Below, piece after piece: positions 1 through 12,893 of a stretch of DNA of 64,000 nucleotides; position 1 is the first letter of the stretch; each line of letters begins with the position of its first letter. A program made the translations under genes and the position numbers. The stretch is from Gordionus sp. m RMFG-2023. Lineage: Eukaryota; Nematomorpha; Gordioida; Chordodea; Parachordodidae. The notes below the pieces were generated by a model, which searched no databases, was not told the origin of the DNA, and saw nothing but the letters and a program-made list of their open reading frames with translations. The stretch spans positions 44,534,569 through 44,598,568 of the forward strand of contig NC_088776.1 of the NCBI RefSeq assembly GCF_954871325.1. Direction: 5' to 3'.

Positions 1-139
1 ATTATAATGATCAGTTATAGTTTATATTCATGAATTTAAAAATATATAAAATATTTTTATTGATAAATCACTTATTTATATAATAACATTAATCTATTTA
101 CATAATAAATTGAAATAAAATTTTTTAAAATTAAGACTC

Positions 140-237
140 CATTTTATCGGATCGGAAAATTTTATAAGCCGATAACCGATATTTTCAGAAAGATGAAATA
201 TCTGCCCGATCCGTAAAAAAATGCCGGTACATCCCTA
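140..237. mobile_element. hAT-like element terminus (partial)
   Basis: Reading leftward from 237, the sequence starts TAGGGATGTACCGGCA and runs into a GATCGG-rich segment. This layout is typical of hAT superfamily ends. The other end would lie outside the window. Repeat R1 begins directly after it. No coding sequence is visible. Confidence 0.4.
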
Positions 238-2600
238 AAAATAACAGAAAAATCAGTTTTTTTAAATTTTATTTTACTATATTAGCATTCCCCATACAAG
301 AATTTTATCATTATAATTAGAAACAATACAATTCAAATATACCTTCTAATGTTAAAATTAACAATTGATTTTTTATGCCTAACCTTGACAGTGCATTCCA
401 ACTTTTCATGTACTCGACATTGGTATTTGAAAAATGTTTAAATGAAAACTAGTTTTCCTAAACATCCTAAGTTTGGAATACACTGATGAAAATACTCTAC
501 TGAAGTTGTTGATTGTTTTATGAATTCTGCTAACCATCTTTCATTTTTTTATTATTGCATCTGAAAACATAATTTTATTAAACGGGTTAGATGCAGCGTG
601 GAATTTTACCATGATAGATAGATATGAGATTGGTTCAAGATATAAAATTAGTCACGTTCCATCGCTGCCTATTTATTTTGTGTAGAATTTTAGGTTAATT
701 AAATCATTTATCCAGGACCGTAGCTAGGAATTTCCAGCCGAGGGGCGAGGTAGCTGTTTTTATAGGGGAGCTGATATTTTTTTAAATAAAACAAATATTT
801 AGGCACTCTATAAATTTTTTACAATTTTTATTAAAAATTTGTAAACGACTATTTTATTTTTAAATTTTAACAAATGAATTAAAACCTAAATTCTGTATTT
901 ATCTTATATCAATCTCTAGTGCTCGATAGAACTTTTTAGTGTAGAGAATGGAGTTTCAAAACACAAAAAGCCGTTGATATACGATGATGGCTCTTGAGTT
1001 ACATTTATACAATTCTTTGATTGCAAGATGACATTATAATATTTATGATATTTTCAAAATTATGTTTTTTTTAACTCTGCAGCTAATAATCCTTTTGCTA
1101 TCATTTAATGATGTAACCTCTCCATATTTAAATCTGAGTGATTATAATGGGATCATTTTATCTGATATAAAATAATCAGGGTTTAGGGGGTTTACCAAAA
1201 TATGATAAAAGATTATAATCATCATGTGTTAATCTATTTAAAAAACAATTTACATGAAGTTATTCTCCTTGATAATTTTTGAGTGATGAGATTAAATATT
1301 GATATAAGTGTACAAGCCAATTCTTATCAAATCAAAAGAATTATCATTTTTATTCTTTAATATATTAATTGTGGAATCAATACAATTTTTTAGCATTCAC
1401 TATAATAGTACCTACGAATGTAGAATCTTATTTAATGGATCATTGTTATTAATATCTCATAAATTAAAATGGCCAATATAATGTAACCTATATTAACGCA
1501 TTATATAAATGACCAGAGTCTTTGACTGAATCATGAGTGGAACCTCCGAGTTAAAAGTTCAATTATAAAAGTAAAATAATACTTCACCAATACCCTCAAA
1601 TTTTTTATAAATTATACGAGATGTTCCTAAAAACAGTCCACCTCTAATCTAAAATTCTCTCAAGATTATGGCCTTTATATTTACAAGATACGTTAAAACG
1701 CCTCAAACAATGCATTAGATAAATTAAAAAAATGAATTGATAACAATATTATTATATCCATTTTGAACAACAAGATGCATTAGTGGCTGTGGCAATGTAT
1801 ATAAGGCACTTTTTTATTAATTTTTTTTGAAGCAGGGTTTGTGCTCCTCCATTTTTATGCCTGGCTTATTATATTCGAATGTTGCTTTAAAATACAATTA
1901 GTAATTCTTTCAGCAAAAAGAAATTGAAAATTAATGATTCCTTTTAAATTTTCTTAGATTTTTCCACAAAAAATATAACGAATAATTATGCCCAAATTTT
2001 CACAACTTGTTTATTAATTTGTATAAATTGAATAAATAATATTTTTCAAAAAATTTTGTTATATTTTCATTTAGATTTAATTGTAAATGGTGAATTAAAA
2101 TTTAATAACAAATTATTTTTTTTTAAATTTGGGGTCCAAAAATTTTTTTTGGTGGGGGAGGCGGGGGATTCTAGCTCCTCCTTCCTCCTCTCGTGGCTTA
2201 CGGTCTGTATATATATCATATAATTTAAAAACCTCTATCGGGAAGAGAGGATGAGTTTTATAAATGTTAATTTTTGGGACATATTTAACAATTTCTACAA
2301 AACTAACGATCAAGATTATTTGAAATTAAAGGCATTAACGAATATTTTAAAATATGGTTTATAAATCAGGACGCCAAATTGGGAAATAACAGTAGCTAAA
2401 ATCAAAAATATTAAAACCACCATTTTTTTAAAATTTGGTTTAATAGTTTTATTTGAGGATATTCATAATAGTATGCTTTAGAAAATGAATGATTTTCTTT
2501 TTTACTCACTGATATCGACTAGTTAAATTTTTTAAAAAACAGTTTGCTCATATACAGTCGACTTTTCATTTGACAAACTATCAAATTAGCCAAAGCATTC
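238..2600. repeat. Dispersed repeat R1, copy 1 (split by an insertion)
   Basis: Bases 238-712 and about 2214-2600 match, with many changes, the stretch 24965-25842 in the same order and orientation. Shared landmarks include TTTTTTATGCCTAAC, AACTAGTTTTCCTAAAC, TTAATTAAATCAT and GGGAAATAACAG. The middle of this copy is occupied by a separate element (713-2207). No family was recognised. The minus strand of copy 2 carries a 102-codon open frame, so R1 may derive from a coding transposon. Confidence 0.55.
713..2207. mobile_element. Non-autonomous DNA element with CAGGACCGTAGC ends
   Basis: The left end reads CAGGACCGTAGCTAGG and the reverse complement of the right end reads CAGACCGTAAGCCACG, so the termini are inverted repeats. 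Both are followed by G-rich tracts. Copy 2 of R1 (near 25523) is continuous where this copy is interrupted, so it acts as an empty site and confirms an insertion. A TATC-containing flank occurs on both sides but is blurred by TA repeats. The interior of about 1.5 kb has no convincing coding sequence. The terminal pattern matches other elements in the window (20380-21511) that have 8-bp duplications, suggesting the hAT superfamily. Confidence 0.6.
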
Positions 2601-3306
2601 ACTTTTTACTTACAAAGAAATATTATACTAAGGTTAAAAAAAATTACTATTTATAATATTTTTCTATTTAATCTGTAACTTCTCATTGAAATATTAGTAT
2701 TATTTGATAAATCAATTTTTTTTAAAATTTTGTCAACTTTACTTCCAGTATATAAAAGAGTTTTTTTTTAAAAATCCTTGATGATCAAAATTGAAGAATT
2801 TTTTAAAGATTTAAAAAAATTGTGAATTCATCATGAAAGATTTTTTATACATAGAATACTTATAAAAAAAATTTTGTAATTTTAGGTAAAATTTGATCAA
2901 AAATCCTGTTTGACCATTAAAAATCTTCAGAGATCAATATATTTTTTTTGGAAAGCACTTCAAACTCTATAAAATATAACTTGAACGAAAAAAAACTAAA
3001 ATATTGTCAAAATATATTTTTGCAACAAATTATAAATATTTAATATGATATCATGAAAAAATGGCATAGAAAGGTAATTCAAAGAATATAAAGAATTTTA
3101 AAAAAAATTGTACCTTTCATTAAGAGATGAGAAAAATTCAACGCGGAGAATAGTGTTGGCATCAAAAAATTGATTTATATGATTAAATCACTATTTTTTA
3201 AAAATTTTATAATTAAATTAAACTAGTCCCTTGGATTATATTAAAATTTAATAATTGATATAAGATATAATTTTTTTTGAAATATTTTTTTCTTCTAATA
3301 TTACAG

Positions 3307-3571
3307 AGGTCCCAGTCTTCCGCATAATAATGAAAATACACTCTTTAAAAATATGGATGATTATATTCCGATCCTCGAAAAATCAATCGCTAATCGAATA
3401 AACGGAGTAACAAAATGTGACCGTCAATTATTACCGAATATGGGTGTGATTGTTATCAAAGATTTAGACTTTGCTGAGACTTTAAAAGAATTAGCTGAGA
3501 TTAAGCTAAATTTATTTGCCTTGAAACTGGAATTAGAACAAAACCAGCTCTCAAATTTACCTATCATCGAT
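3307..3571 (+). CDS. Unrecognised gene, internal exon (88 codons)
   Basis: This is an open stretch between an acceptor (TATTACAG, ending 3306) and a donor (GAT|GTAAAA, after 3571). It begins in phase 2, with one base completing a codon, and ends in phase 0. The reading starts GPSLPHNNENTLFK and passes an internal Met at 3353. It contains an acidic and leucine-rich part (DLDFAETLKELAEIKLNLF, then LKLELEQNQ) that could form a coiled coil. Codon use and base composition are clearly less AT-biased than the flanks. The frame also runs on to a TAA at 3584, so a terminal exon is possible. The donor is preferred because the next three exons continue in phase. Upstream exons must lie before the window or were not found. 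I do not recognise the protein. Confidence 0.6.
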
Positions 3572-6247
3572 GTAAAATTTAAATAATATTATTTTTTACA
3601 TTAGTCTTTTTATTTTTGTCTAAAATTGATTCCCTTTATATTTAAATGATCGCCTGTCTACTTTTATTTTCCCCAATTTTCGCTTTCATTTTATCAATTT
3701 GGCCTTTGAATTACCTAAATGATTTCTTCAAAGTTAATATATTATATATTTAAAAAACTGATCAAGAACTAGTTAAGAACCAACCGAATTCAAATAGGTA
3801 AGAACCATACCTAATAGGATCACCGAATATTATGTCAATTAGATCAGAAATCACAGAATCGGCTCGTCAATAATTTCAAAACGTTTTTTGGTCTGGCCTG
3901 TTAGCAAATTTTGTATAAAATTCTAGCTACACCCGAAAAATCCCGCAGACCACCTCTCTAAATTACTAAATTCGTATTAGTTTTTGAATAGGCTTAACAA
4001 GTTAATAACTAATTATACCTTAATTTATTTTCATAAATTTAAACATAACTCTTTCACTCTTTTAAGAAAAAAAATTAGTTATGATTTTATTAATTTAATT
4101 ATTAATCAAAGCCTTTTAAAAAATGATCGACTCTAAGTTGTGTCTAAATGATAGTTTGGCCAGATAAGGTTAAAAAAATAGGGCGAACGGCTATTATAAA
4201 CACTTGATTTATTCTGAATTACATTTGAACAATTTTTTAATTTTATCACAATAACCCTTCATAGAATATATTCTCTCGTCCAATAAAAGAATAGTTTTTT
4301 GGTAATTCCTGGGTTTAAGGGTATGCCGCAAGTCTGCTTGCCTTTTCGCATAATTTAATTAATTATATATTTTATACTATTTTTGTTAAATTATATATTT
4401 TTTTGAAATATGATCTTTATTTTTTTTAAACCATTTTATTAATTTTAATTACCTTTATTTGAGCAAGTGTTCTTTTAAAATTTACATAAATTTTACATGT
4501 TATATAATATCGAACCGTCTGTTTTTGTTTCAGATAAAACATTTTAGCTCCCCTAAATACTTAAAAATAATACTAAATAACGTAATATTCGGTAGAGATC
4601 GCTTGGGCTGAACCGGCATGTGAAAATTTTCTATCAGGTTTTTTGGCCCTACTTAACCCTTAATAATATTATATTAAGGTAAACCATAGATTTGCTTAAT
4701 CATCAAATATTTTTAAAAAATTCAGCCCGGTAAAAATTTCTCTTGGCCCACAGGTGGGGTATAATTTGTGTTTTTAATATCAAGTATAATTAATGAATGC
4801 ATTAATTAGTGCTTCGTGATAAAACATAGATATTAGTGCAATTGATTATTAAATACTTCGTGATAAAATAGATATTATTGAAATTGATTGTATTTAAATT
4901 TTTCATTTAGCGAGAGATTACTTGTCTTAGCCAGAGGCATAACAAACGTGTGTCATTCCTCTACATAACCCTGAGTTAAACCATTTCTAGTTTTTAAAGC
5001 ATTTTCGATCATTTGTACCTATCTCTAATTATAATAATTATTTTTTCTTGTTGCCTTATTTTTTCTCGTTGCCTTATTTTTTCTCGTTGCCTTATTTTTT
5101 CTCGTTGCCTTATTTTTCCCATGTTATAAAATATAATATTGAAATTGAAAAAGTTAGGCGATGAAAATACTAATTTTTTACTTCTAGTTTACATATATTT
5201 TATTATAGATAATTAATTAAAGCTTTGTGCTATTTTTTTAAATATGCAGGCTAAGACATGATTAAATAGTTTTAAAATAAAATCATAAAGAAAAATATTC
5301 TTCCTTTCTTCATAATAATATCATTTTCTGGTTATTATATTAAAATATATTATAAAATAAATTTTTACAGTTATATAAGTTTAGCTTATTCACATCCTTT
5401 TTTACATCTTGGTAAATGTATTATCAGTTATTAATTTATTGTATATTAATAATTATTTAAAATTGTTTGTTATTATGAAAACGGGTTGTGGATATCTTAT
5501 ATCTTAATTTTCCAATCTAAATATGTTATTAACCTCTTATTTAAAAAAGAAATAAAAAAATTTGCACCCACCACTCCATTTCCCATTTCCACTTTAATTT
5601 ATTTTTTTATATATATCATTTAACTAATCTAATTTTTAGCTCTTGATCCTAAAATTTGGAATGTAACTAAATTAAACTGCTAGTATCACGACTAGTTTAA
5701 AAACAGCCTTACTGAAGAGAGAAATAGGCTCGAGCCCACAATGGCCTCAATTTTATACCTAGTTTATTTCTAGACCCAGATCCGGACCATTTTGATATTT
5801 TTTTAATTTTAAGCTCTGCCTTGTCCGAAATATTTAAATGAAATATCGGTAGGCCCAGACTCAGCTTCGGACAGACTTACAGGGCTCTTGTCCATACTTA
5901 TGTTTTAATTGATTTCACTATGGAGAAACTCGGCGTCATACTTTTCACTGAGAAAAAAAATTGATCTGATTGGAACCGGAACCTAGATAAGCGAGATGTA
6001 GTTATACTGTCAATTAACTATTTCAACACTATTTCTTTCATTCATTCATTAAAAATGTAAACTTTGTTTATATTTTTAAATTATAAATAAATAATTGTTA
6101 AACATCTTGCATATTTCCAATATTACTATTTTCCCATCGATCAGGGTTTAGTCAGCCAAAAGTGACCATGTTAATTACTCCCATTGTAATTTGTATAATG
6201 ATATAAAACTTTAATAAAACTAAAATAAATTTTCATTATTTTTTTAG
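3572..6247 (+). other. Intron of the unrecognised gene, with small tandem repeats
   Basis: AT-rich, with no further exon supported. It holds two tandem pieces: 4806-4893, two copies of about 46 bp containing CTTCGTGATAAAA, and 5050-5117, about four copies of the 18-mer TTGCCTTATTTTTTCTCG. A degenerate segment at 5700-5900 with scattered GGCCC/GCCC words resembles the decayed hAT-type MITEs seen elsewhere in the window. About 4540-4760 has a similar look. Confidence 0.45.
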
Positions 6248-6346
6248 AGTGATCGTTTTGAAAACTCTTTAAACTTGGATTCTTTCATGTCGGCAAATTG
6301 GCCCCTGACTCCTTCCTTATTTGATAGTGGCGTTGATGGAGAAAAC
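6248..6346 (+). CDS. Unrecognised gene, internal exon (33 codons)
   Basis: This exon lies between a T-rich acceptor (TTTTTTTAG) and the donor AAC|GTATAA. It is 33 whole codons, phase 0 on both sides, and so joins the exon ending at 3571 without a shift. The reading begins SDRFENSLNLDSFM and ends with SLFDSGVDGEN. It is rich in Ser, Asn and Asp and looks like a disordered linker with no motif I can name. The stretch stands out as non-AT-biased within about 2 kb of featureless AT-rich sequence on each side. The intron before it is 2.7 kb and the one after it 1.9 kb. Confidence 0.6.
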
Positions 6347-7966
6347 GTATAATATTTTTATATAGCTGTATTGTTGGTCTTCACTACAAAACCTTTTAAC
6401 ATTCAAAATTTTACAACAGATACAAAAAACAACATATTTTAATAATTATGAGAATTCAATAAGAAATAATTTAAGTTATTTAATTTAAATAACTATTATA
6501 TTTTTATTTTTTTAGCATATCATTCCCATAAATTTTTTCTTCTATTTAAAAACGAAGAATTATATAAAATATATGAACAAATTTTAAAAGATGCTTAGGA
6601 ATATGTTAAGAATGACTTTTTAAAATTAAATTTGTTATAATAAATTTACGGGTTTTTTTCGGCGGAACGCAACATAAGGACACTCTCTTGGAACGGACTA
6701 AGTCTTTAGGACGAATTGTAAGGGGACAGAGGTTTGACTAGTCATTAGGTTGCTACTTATAAATTTAAATTTTATGATGAAGGTTTATAAAAAAAAACTT
6801 ACCTCGGAAAAAATTGTTAGTTAGGAGGCCTGTCGTCAATGAGTCCAACTATATTTAATTTTATTCGGATACTATGTATTTTGAGGGTATAATTGTTATC
6901 TTAAAATTTTAGAAGAAAAAAAACGAATAATTGAAGAGTAAATGAAGTCGATGATTTTTACTGTATCTATTTGGTGTATAAATTATAAGCTAAGTTTATC
7001 GTGTCTATATTATTAGACTATTGGTACCAACCAATTCATTTTTTGAAATAGGAAGGGGAAACCTGAGCTTATGTTCCACTTTTAAATTTTACAACACCCA
7101 ATAATAATACATATATTGGCAAGAACTTCAATAAAATGTGAATCTTTAAAATAAGGAATTTTTTTTAGATCAGTTAACTCCACAGACATTAATCATGGTT
7201 TAAGTTTGCTTTTCCAATGAAATGGGTAGAAGATATATTTTTTTAGTTTTTTCTTGTTTAAAAATATTATTTATTGGTTATGGATGACTTCTTATGGCAA
7301 CAATGAATGGATAATAAATAATATATCCTTGCCATATCGTATTTAATAATTTTAAAGGGCGTTCATAAAAAAAAATCGACCTAAATAAAAGAGGTATAAA
7401 AAAATCAATAAAATAAATTTTTCCCATCATTATTTTACTGGGTTGTTCCTTGCTTCTCTTCTTCATTTACTCACTAAAAATATTCCAGCAATTTTTTTTC
7501 CCTCTTCATCATCGTTTAAAAAATTTCCTCCTTTTTAACATATAAACTAGAATCCCCCTCTCCGCTATTGTATGGCCCGAGAGCTTATTTTTGGCCTGAA
7601 AGGTAATTTTATGAATTAGTTTTCAGATAAAGCGAGAAATAATCGCTCATACTAAAATAAGATTTATAAATGCATTGAGAAAATAAATTTTTTTTGTCTA
7701 ATCCGGCACGTCCCATCCAAAAGAAAAGTGCACTGAGTTGAAAGAGACAAATACCGGGTTCAGATTAGTGTTGTTAAATTTCCTATTCTTTAATTTGTCA
7801 TGTTTTTATTTTTAAAAAATTCGCTTCAATCTTTAAGCTGAGGCTCAACTTGGAGAAAATTTTATTAGGGCTAAAGGCTTGGCTAAATCGTATATGAGTA
7901 CGTATTCATGATTCAATACTAACTCAGACAAATTCGTGAAGGATTTAATGATGTGTTTGTATATAT

Positions 7967-8169
7967 AACTAGATTAACAATCTATACATTAAATCTAAAA
8001 GTGCCCTATATAGGAGCTAGCTGTAACTTTATTTTGTGGTTTGCACGTCGATTAAATGGCATTAATGTATAATCATATAATGATGAATTAAGATGCAAAC
8101 CACAATATGGCGCTACAGCTGACTCCCCTATGTATTAGCACTTTCAATTAATGAATCGCCAATCTAGTA
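7967..8169. mobile_element. Short palindromic MITE
   Basis: About 80 bp at each side form an imperfect inverted repeat. Left: CTAGATT..., then AAAGTGC, CAGCTG-like and TGTGGTTTGCA words. Right: the complementary series TGCAAACCACA, CAGCTG, GCACTTT and AATCTAG. It lies in the intron before the exon at 8276. The flanks are TA repeats, so a TA or short target duplication cannot be measured. The family is unknown. Confidence 0.6.
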
Positions 8170-8275
8170 GTATATATATATATATTGGCAGGACTCTAAT
8201 GTATTTTGTGTTGTATTTGGTAAAATAAAATAAAATATTTATTAAATTATTGTAATCATTGAATCATATTTTTAG

Positions 8276-8368
8276 TTGCCTAACAACATGACCTCGAACC
8301 TACTCCTAGATTCCGTTAATAACAATTCGATGAATAGTTCTTTGAACGCATGTACCCAAACGGACCTA
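8276..8368 (+). CDS. Unrecognised gene, internal exon (31 codons)
   Basis: The acceptor is ATATTTTTAG and the donor is CTA|GTAAAC. There are 31 codons, phase 0 on both sides. The reading starts LPNNMTSNLLLDSVNNN and ends NACTQTDL. It is Asn- and Ser-rich and low in complexity, like the previous exon, which supports one continuous low-complexity C-terminal tail. The frame could run further downstream, but the composition turns AT-rich just after the proposed donor. Confidence 0.55.
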
Positions 8369-8728
8369 GTAAACAGATCAATTTTTGTTTTAAATTTTTT
8401 GGGGGATTTAATTTCGAATTTGATTATCAAAATTTTAAAAAAGTAATTTGTTTTTATTATTTGTAATATTTTATTACATTTTATTCTTTTCGGAGATAAT
8501 TTATGATATTAATAATATGAAAAGAAGAAATGATAAACTTACAAAATTCTTTATAGTATAAAAATGGAGGTTAAATATGCAATAAAATTACACTCTTAAA
8601 ATGTAGAAATAAATATAGAATATTTTTTTAGACATAGATAATATACTATTTAAAATTTCATATGTATAATTATTATTATGATTATTATTATTATAAAATC
8701 AAATTAGAAAAAATTTTTTTGTTTAAAG

Positions 8729-8784
8729 GAAAATTCGTTAGTCAAAGATAATTATACCTACGATTCTTCCACCTACGAAATCAG
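8729..8784 (+). CDS. Unrecognised gene, short internal exon
   Basis: The acceptor is GTTTAAAG (AG at 8727-8728) and the donor is ATCAG|GTTATT. It starts in phase 0 and encodes ENSLVKDNYTYDSSTYEI plus two bases of an Arg or Ser codon. The phase fits the exon that starts at 8912. It is short, so confidence rests on in-phase joining and on coding-like composition. The intron to the next exon would be 127 bp. Confidence 0.5.
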
Positions 8785-8911
8785 GTTATTTCTTTTCTTA
8801 TATTAACATAATATTTATTTTAACGTTTATTTTATAATGAATGAACTTTTTAATAAATATTTGTCAACTTCTTTTGATATTTTTTAAAAAATACATTACA
8901 TTATTTAATAG

Positions 8912-8954
8912 AGACCTGCAAGCCCGAACTAGGACGCAGAAATCTCTTTTTTAA
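8912..8954 (+). CDS. Unrecognised gene, terminal exon with stop codon
   Basis: The acceptor is TTTAATAG. One base completes the split Arg codon, followed by DLQARTRTQKSLF and a TAA stop at 8952-8954. The basic C-terminal tail is unlike the flanking sequence. Polyadenylation signals (AATAAA) follow at 8972-8977 and 9232-9237; the second leaves a more usual 3' UTR length. With the four exons upstream this gives the last 189 or so residues of a protein I cannot identify. Confidence 0.5.
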
Positions 8955-11519
8955 GGGCTGATTTTTTTAAAAATAAAATTCAAATTATATCAGGTAATTT
9001 GGAAAATCATATGATGGACACATTTTTATTTTCTTTTTAAAATAATTTACAAAATACAACTCATAAAAAGAATAATACAATTTTTTGTATATAGGTTTTT
9101 GCCTTTATTTCAAAACATAGGTAAAATATGAAACCCTGACCACCTCTTCCTTTTTTGGCCCCAAAACTATCCAAACCAATTATAGAATTGTTATACACGA
9201 TGATTATCTCCTAAATATGGTCATAAATTTAAATAAAGAATTTCGTCTGAGCAACCACATTATGGAGATCTCGTCATGTATAAATGTTTTGATTGCACAT
9301 AGTGCTCAGAAGAATACCATTTAGTTTGTAAAAATATGTAATAAGGATATCCTTAGATATCCTCATGTTTTTTTATGGGTTACATTAAGTTTAAAATTAA
9401 TTATTTTTACAAAATATAAAATAAAGTGTAAATTAAAATTTTTTATATATAACTTAAAGGTTATATATGAAAATTAATTAAAAAATAACTAATATGGATT
9501 TCATTAAAATCTTTCTAAGAAAAAAAAATAAATGAATAGATTTTTTACAATTTATGATATTCGTTTATATTATATTTATTTACCTAAGCCAGAGGGTACA
9601 CTGGCTTTTTTTAAAATTTATTTAGGGATGCTTAAAAATAAGTTTTTAATTATAAACTGCTTATGAGAATGGTATTAAAAAAAGGTTATATTAATTATTT
9701 TTAAAATTAAGGATAATAAATGTTTTAACAACTTTAAAATCATTTGAATTTTTTATAAATATAATTAGGGAGGAGGGTATTGATTTTTATTTTAAGAGTG
9801 CTAAGCACCCATTTGCCTCTCCTTTCTCACGTCAATGACTAAAACTCTATGGCAATCACTGATTAAATTAAACTGCTTAAACTATACGATATATTTATAT
9901 ATAATATATTATATTCACTAAAATTTATAGCTTATTCATTTTGTAACCCTTCTTTTTTTATATTACATTACAATGCTAACACATACTCCTAAAAAAGATT
10001 TATACTAAAGCATGTAAGCTCAAAAATAGTTATTTATTATTTTTGATTATTAAACTTTTTAAATCTAAAACAAATTTTTACATAATTAAACATATATATT
10101 ATATATCCAGGTTACTATATTTTTATAAACCATTCATGTATTATTTTATATCAAAAATTAGAAAAGGTTCTATTCATCGAACTTCAATAAATGACATACA
10201 TTTTGATTCAACTCTTTGACGAACAAATTAATGATGCACATACACCATTAACAAATTTTTAAAATATTATTTTCTCTATTACCACCATTTCTTAAAGTAG
10301 TTAGTCGCCCTTTAGAGAGAAACTGTCTATAATCAGGAGAAGAAAACATTTAATAATAAGAGGGGGAAAAATAATATTTTTGAACTTAACATTTTCCTAA
10401 TGTTTTTAACTTTTTATACTAAGCTTTTTTAGTAAAAAAAATATTTTTCTTTTTAGTTGATCTATTATATAAATCTCAGAAAAAAATTATATTAAATCAT
10501 ATTTATTTACGCCTAGCTTATGAGCTAAGAATCATTGTAAATATGAATTATGTATACTAAAGATGAAATTTGCTCCATTTTTGAATCACGTGATAAATGC
10601 GCTAATTGCAGCTAAAATGTTATTAACTTTAATATCGATGTAATTTATGCCAACCAGAAAGATAATTTATTATAATATTAATATTTTAATGTTTAATCAT
10701 TTAGTCAATTTATCATAAATACTTCTTCCTAAAAAATATAAATAACTAGTCTACAGAATCGAATGATATTTATTTATTTAATTTATCAATTTTAGATTCT
10801 CATCATTATTTTTTTATACATATTATTTAATTTATTGTATAAATTCTATGCGGTATGTTCAAGTATATTGTAGATTATATTTTATTGATAATGGCTTAAA
10901 AAATGCAAATATTAAGTTACTATTTATTTTTATATAATATCCAATTATATATTGTTTGTGTGACAAAAATACAACTCACGCCATATTATTATAAAGATAG
11001 ACCATTACACAATAAAACTTTTGTGAACTTTTGTGTTATGAAAATGGTAAATTTAAAATCTTTTTACCCAAAATTTATAATATATAAATATACTTCATAG
11101 TGGTTTACTAAGTCAATGCTTCATTTACCCTTTAGCAAATCTATAAAATTAAAATAATTTATAGCGCGCTTTTTTTTTAATTTTGAAGGACCTGAATCAC
11201 ATTGTGATATGTAATTTTATTGATAGTATATGTAACCGATTCTTTTATTGATAATTAATTTAATGGTATATAAAATATGAAGGCAGACGCATAGTTAGGA
11301 TTTCTATGGGTGGAGGGAGAATAATTTTCTTAAAAATAGTTTTTTTGAAATACGAAAAAATTTATTAGAGCTAATCATATTTTAAAAAATATCAATTTAA
11401 CACAAATAATAAAATTTTTGAAGATTAAAAATATTTAAGAGTGAATATATTGTATAAAAATATTATAACTGTTTGTGGTACGTTTCGCCTATAGACATTT
11501 CGCCCAAGGAGTACCAATA
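8955..11519. other. AT-rich intergenic sequence
   Basis: No exon, RNA gene or recognisable transposase was seen. A CAG-type element end (GGCAGACGCATAGTTAGG, from 11282) lies near the right side, without a visible partner. A 65-codon open frame near 10903 has the composition of its surroundings and is not called. Confidence 0.4.
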
Positions 11520-11700
11520 AATAAGTAACCATTATTCCTAGCCTTTTCGCCTTAGGAGCTCCAGTAAGTACTAATAAGGCCCTATAGTTACTAATAAGAG
11601 CCATTAACTAATAATAAGCGCCAATGAATATTAATAAGTGCCAATGAGTAATAATAAACGCCAATAAGTACTAATAAGGCCCAATAATTACTAAGTGTCA
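11520..11700. repeat. Degenerate minisatellite of about 20 bp
   Basis: About eight or nine imperfect tandem units are built on AATAAG(T/C)GCCAATGAGTACT. Successive units read as AATAAGGCCC, AATAAGAGCC, AATAAGCGCC, AATAAGTGCC and AATAAACGCC. No coding meaning is apparent. Confidence 0.65.
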
Positions 11701-11960
11701 AGAAGTAAAAATGGTGATTGCAAAATATAAATAATTTTACGGTCGCCATGCATTATTTTTCTAAAACTGTATGAGAGAACACAATGAATTATCATTATAT
11801 TAAATAAATCCTCCCTTTTGAAGTGGCATAGAAGCTAAGAAGTCATACAGATTGCCAAGATGCATAAGATAAATGATTCGAATTCGAGTTTTTCCTGAAA
11901 CCAGCCTTTTGGTAAATGGGATAGCGTCTACATAACATGAACTTATTACTGACATATCTC

Positions 11961-12873
11961 CAGGTCTATTCAAAAAAAAATTCGATTCGAATAAAACGAA
12001 TTATTCGGAATATTTAATAAATCGAATATTTGTCATTTCTATTTGATGTCCTTCCAATCTGACAGGTAATGTGTTTATAAAAAGACTAGCACAAATTAAA
12101 AAAATCTCTGAAGTGAAAATTAAAGCAATATTTAAATTTTTATTGACCGTATTTTCCAATCTCACGAGAAGTTTATTCTTTGAATCTCATAATAAATTAT
12201 ATTAAAAAAATACACAAAGTAGCTTAATTATGTTAGAGGAGAATGCTTCTGATGAAATAGTTATGCTTGATGTTGAATTTGACAAAATTTCCTCACAAAT
12301 AGAGCTATTATATGGGATCAATATCAAATCAATAAAGACGATGAAAAGGCTGCTTGCAATCATAGAGCATTATAAAATGTATGGCAAAACAACATCCCCT
12401 CTTATTAATCATTATAATAGGTTCATTCACACCTAGAGATTACCTATCAATACAAGGAACATCCACTGCATGTAAAAAAATTTTCTTAGTTGGAACTAAT
12501 TTGTTGTCAAAAAATCGCATGTCATATAAGGAAGGAAATATAAGAAAAACTCTTTGCCTTAAATATTGGCTTAGATTTATGAATTTAAACATTTTGTTTA
12601 TAACTTGATACATATTTATCATCAAATTATTGATTACATATTTTTTATTATCAGATTATTATAATAATTTTTTCTGTTTGAAATCAAATTTGCAATAAAA
12701 AAATTTGTCAATATATTTGAGTATGATATTTATTAAGAAAATTAATTTCAATTATTCGAATAATTCAAATCGAATACAAATAGTAGATTTTATTATTCAT
12801 ACGAATACGAATAGTAAACGAATCGAATATGAATAATGCACTATTTGATTCGAATTCATTTTGAATAGGCCTA
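11961..12873 (+). mobile_element. Internally deleted hAT element
   Basis: The left end reads CAGGTCTATTCAAAA and the reverse complement of the right end reads TAGGCCTATTCAAAA. Both run into repeated ATTCGAAT/CGAATA words in the subterminal region. The interior holds only the C-terminal part of a hAT transposase. The total length of 913 bp is far below an autonomous hAT. No clean 8-bp duplication was found. Confidence 0.65.
12230..12606 (+). pseudogene. hAT transposase C-terminal fragment
   Basis: The first frame (12230-12433) reads MLEENASDEIVMLD and onward. A shift near 12400 leads into a second frame with RDYLSIQGTSTACKKIF and then KNRMSYKEGNIRK. This is the hAT C-terminal dimerisation region (family pattern RDYLSIQGTSxxxERxFS...R). 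The usual ERxFS is replaced by KKIF. One frameshift is visible and the N-terminal two thirds of the protein is absent, so it is a dead remnant of the surrounding element. Confidence 0.7.
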
Positions 12874-12893
12874 TTATATTGTATTGTAAGCAA

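Noticed and set aside
2113-2313. 66-codon minus-strand open frame
   Set aside because: It crosses the right border of the 713-2207 element into R1, so it is a chance frame.
11520-11700. CRISPR-like array
   Set aside because: The units are contiguous and degenerate with no unique spacers, and the genome is animal.
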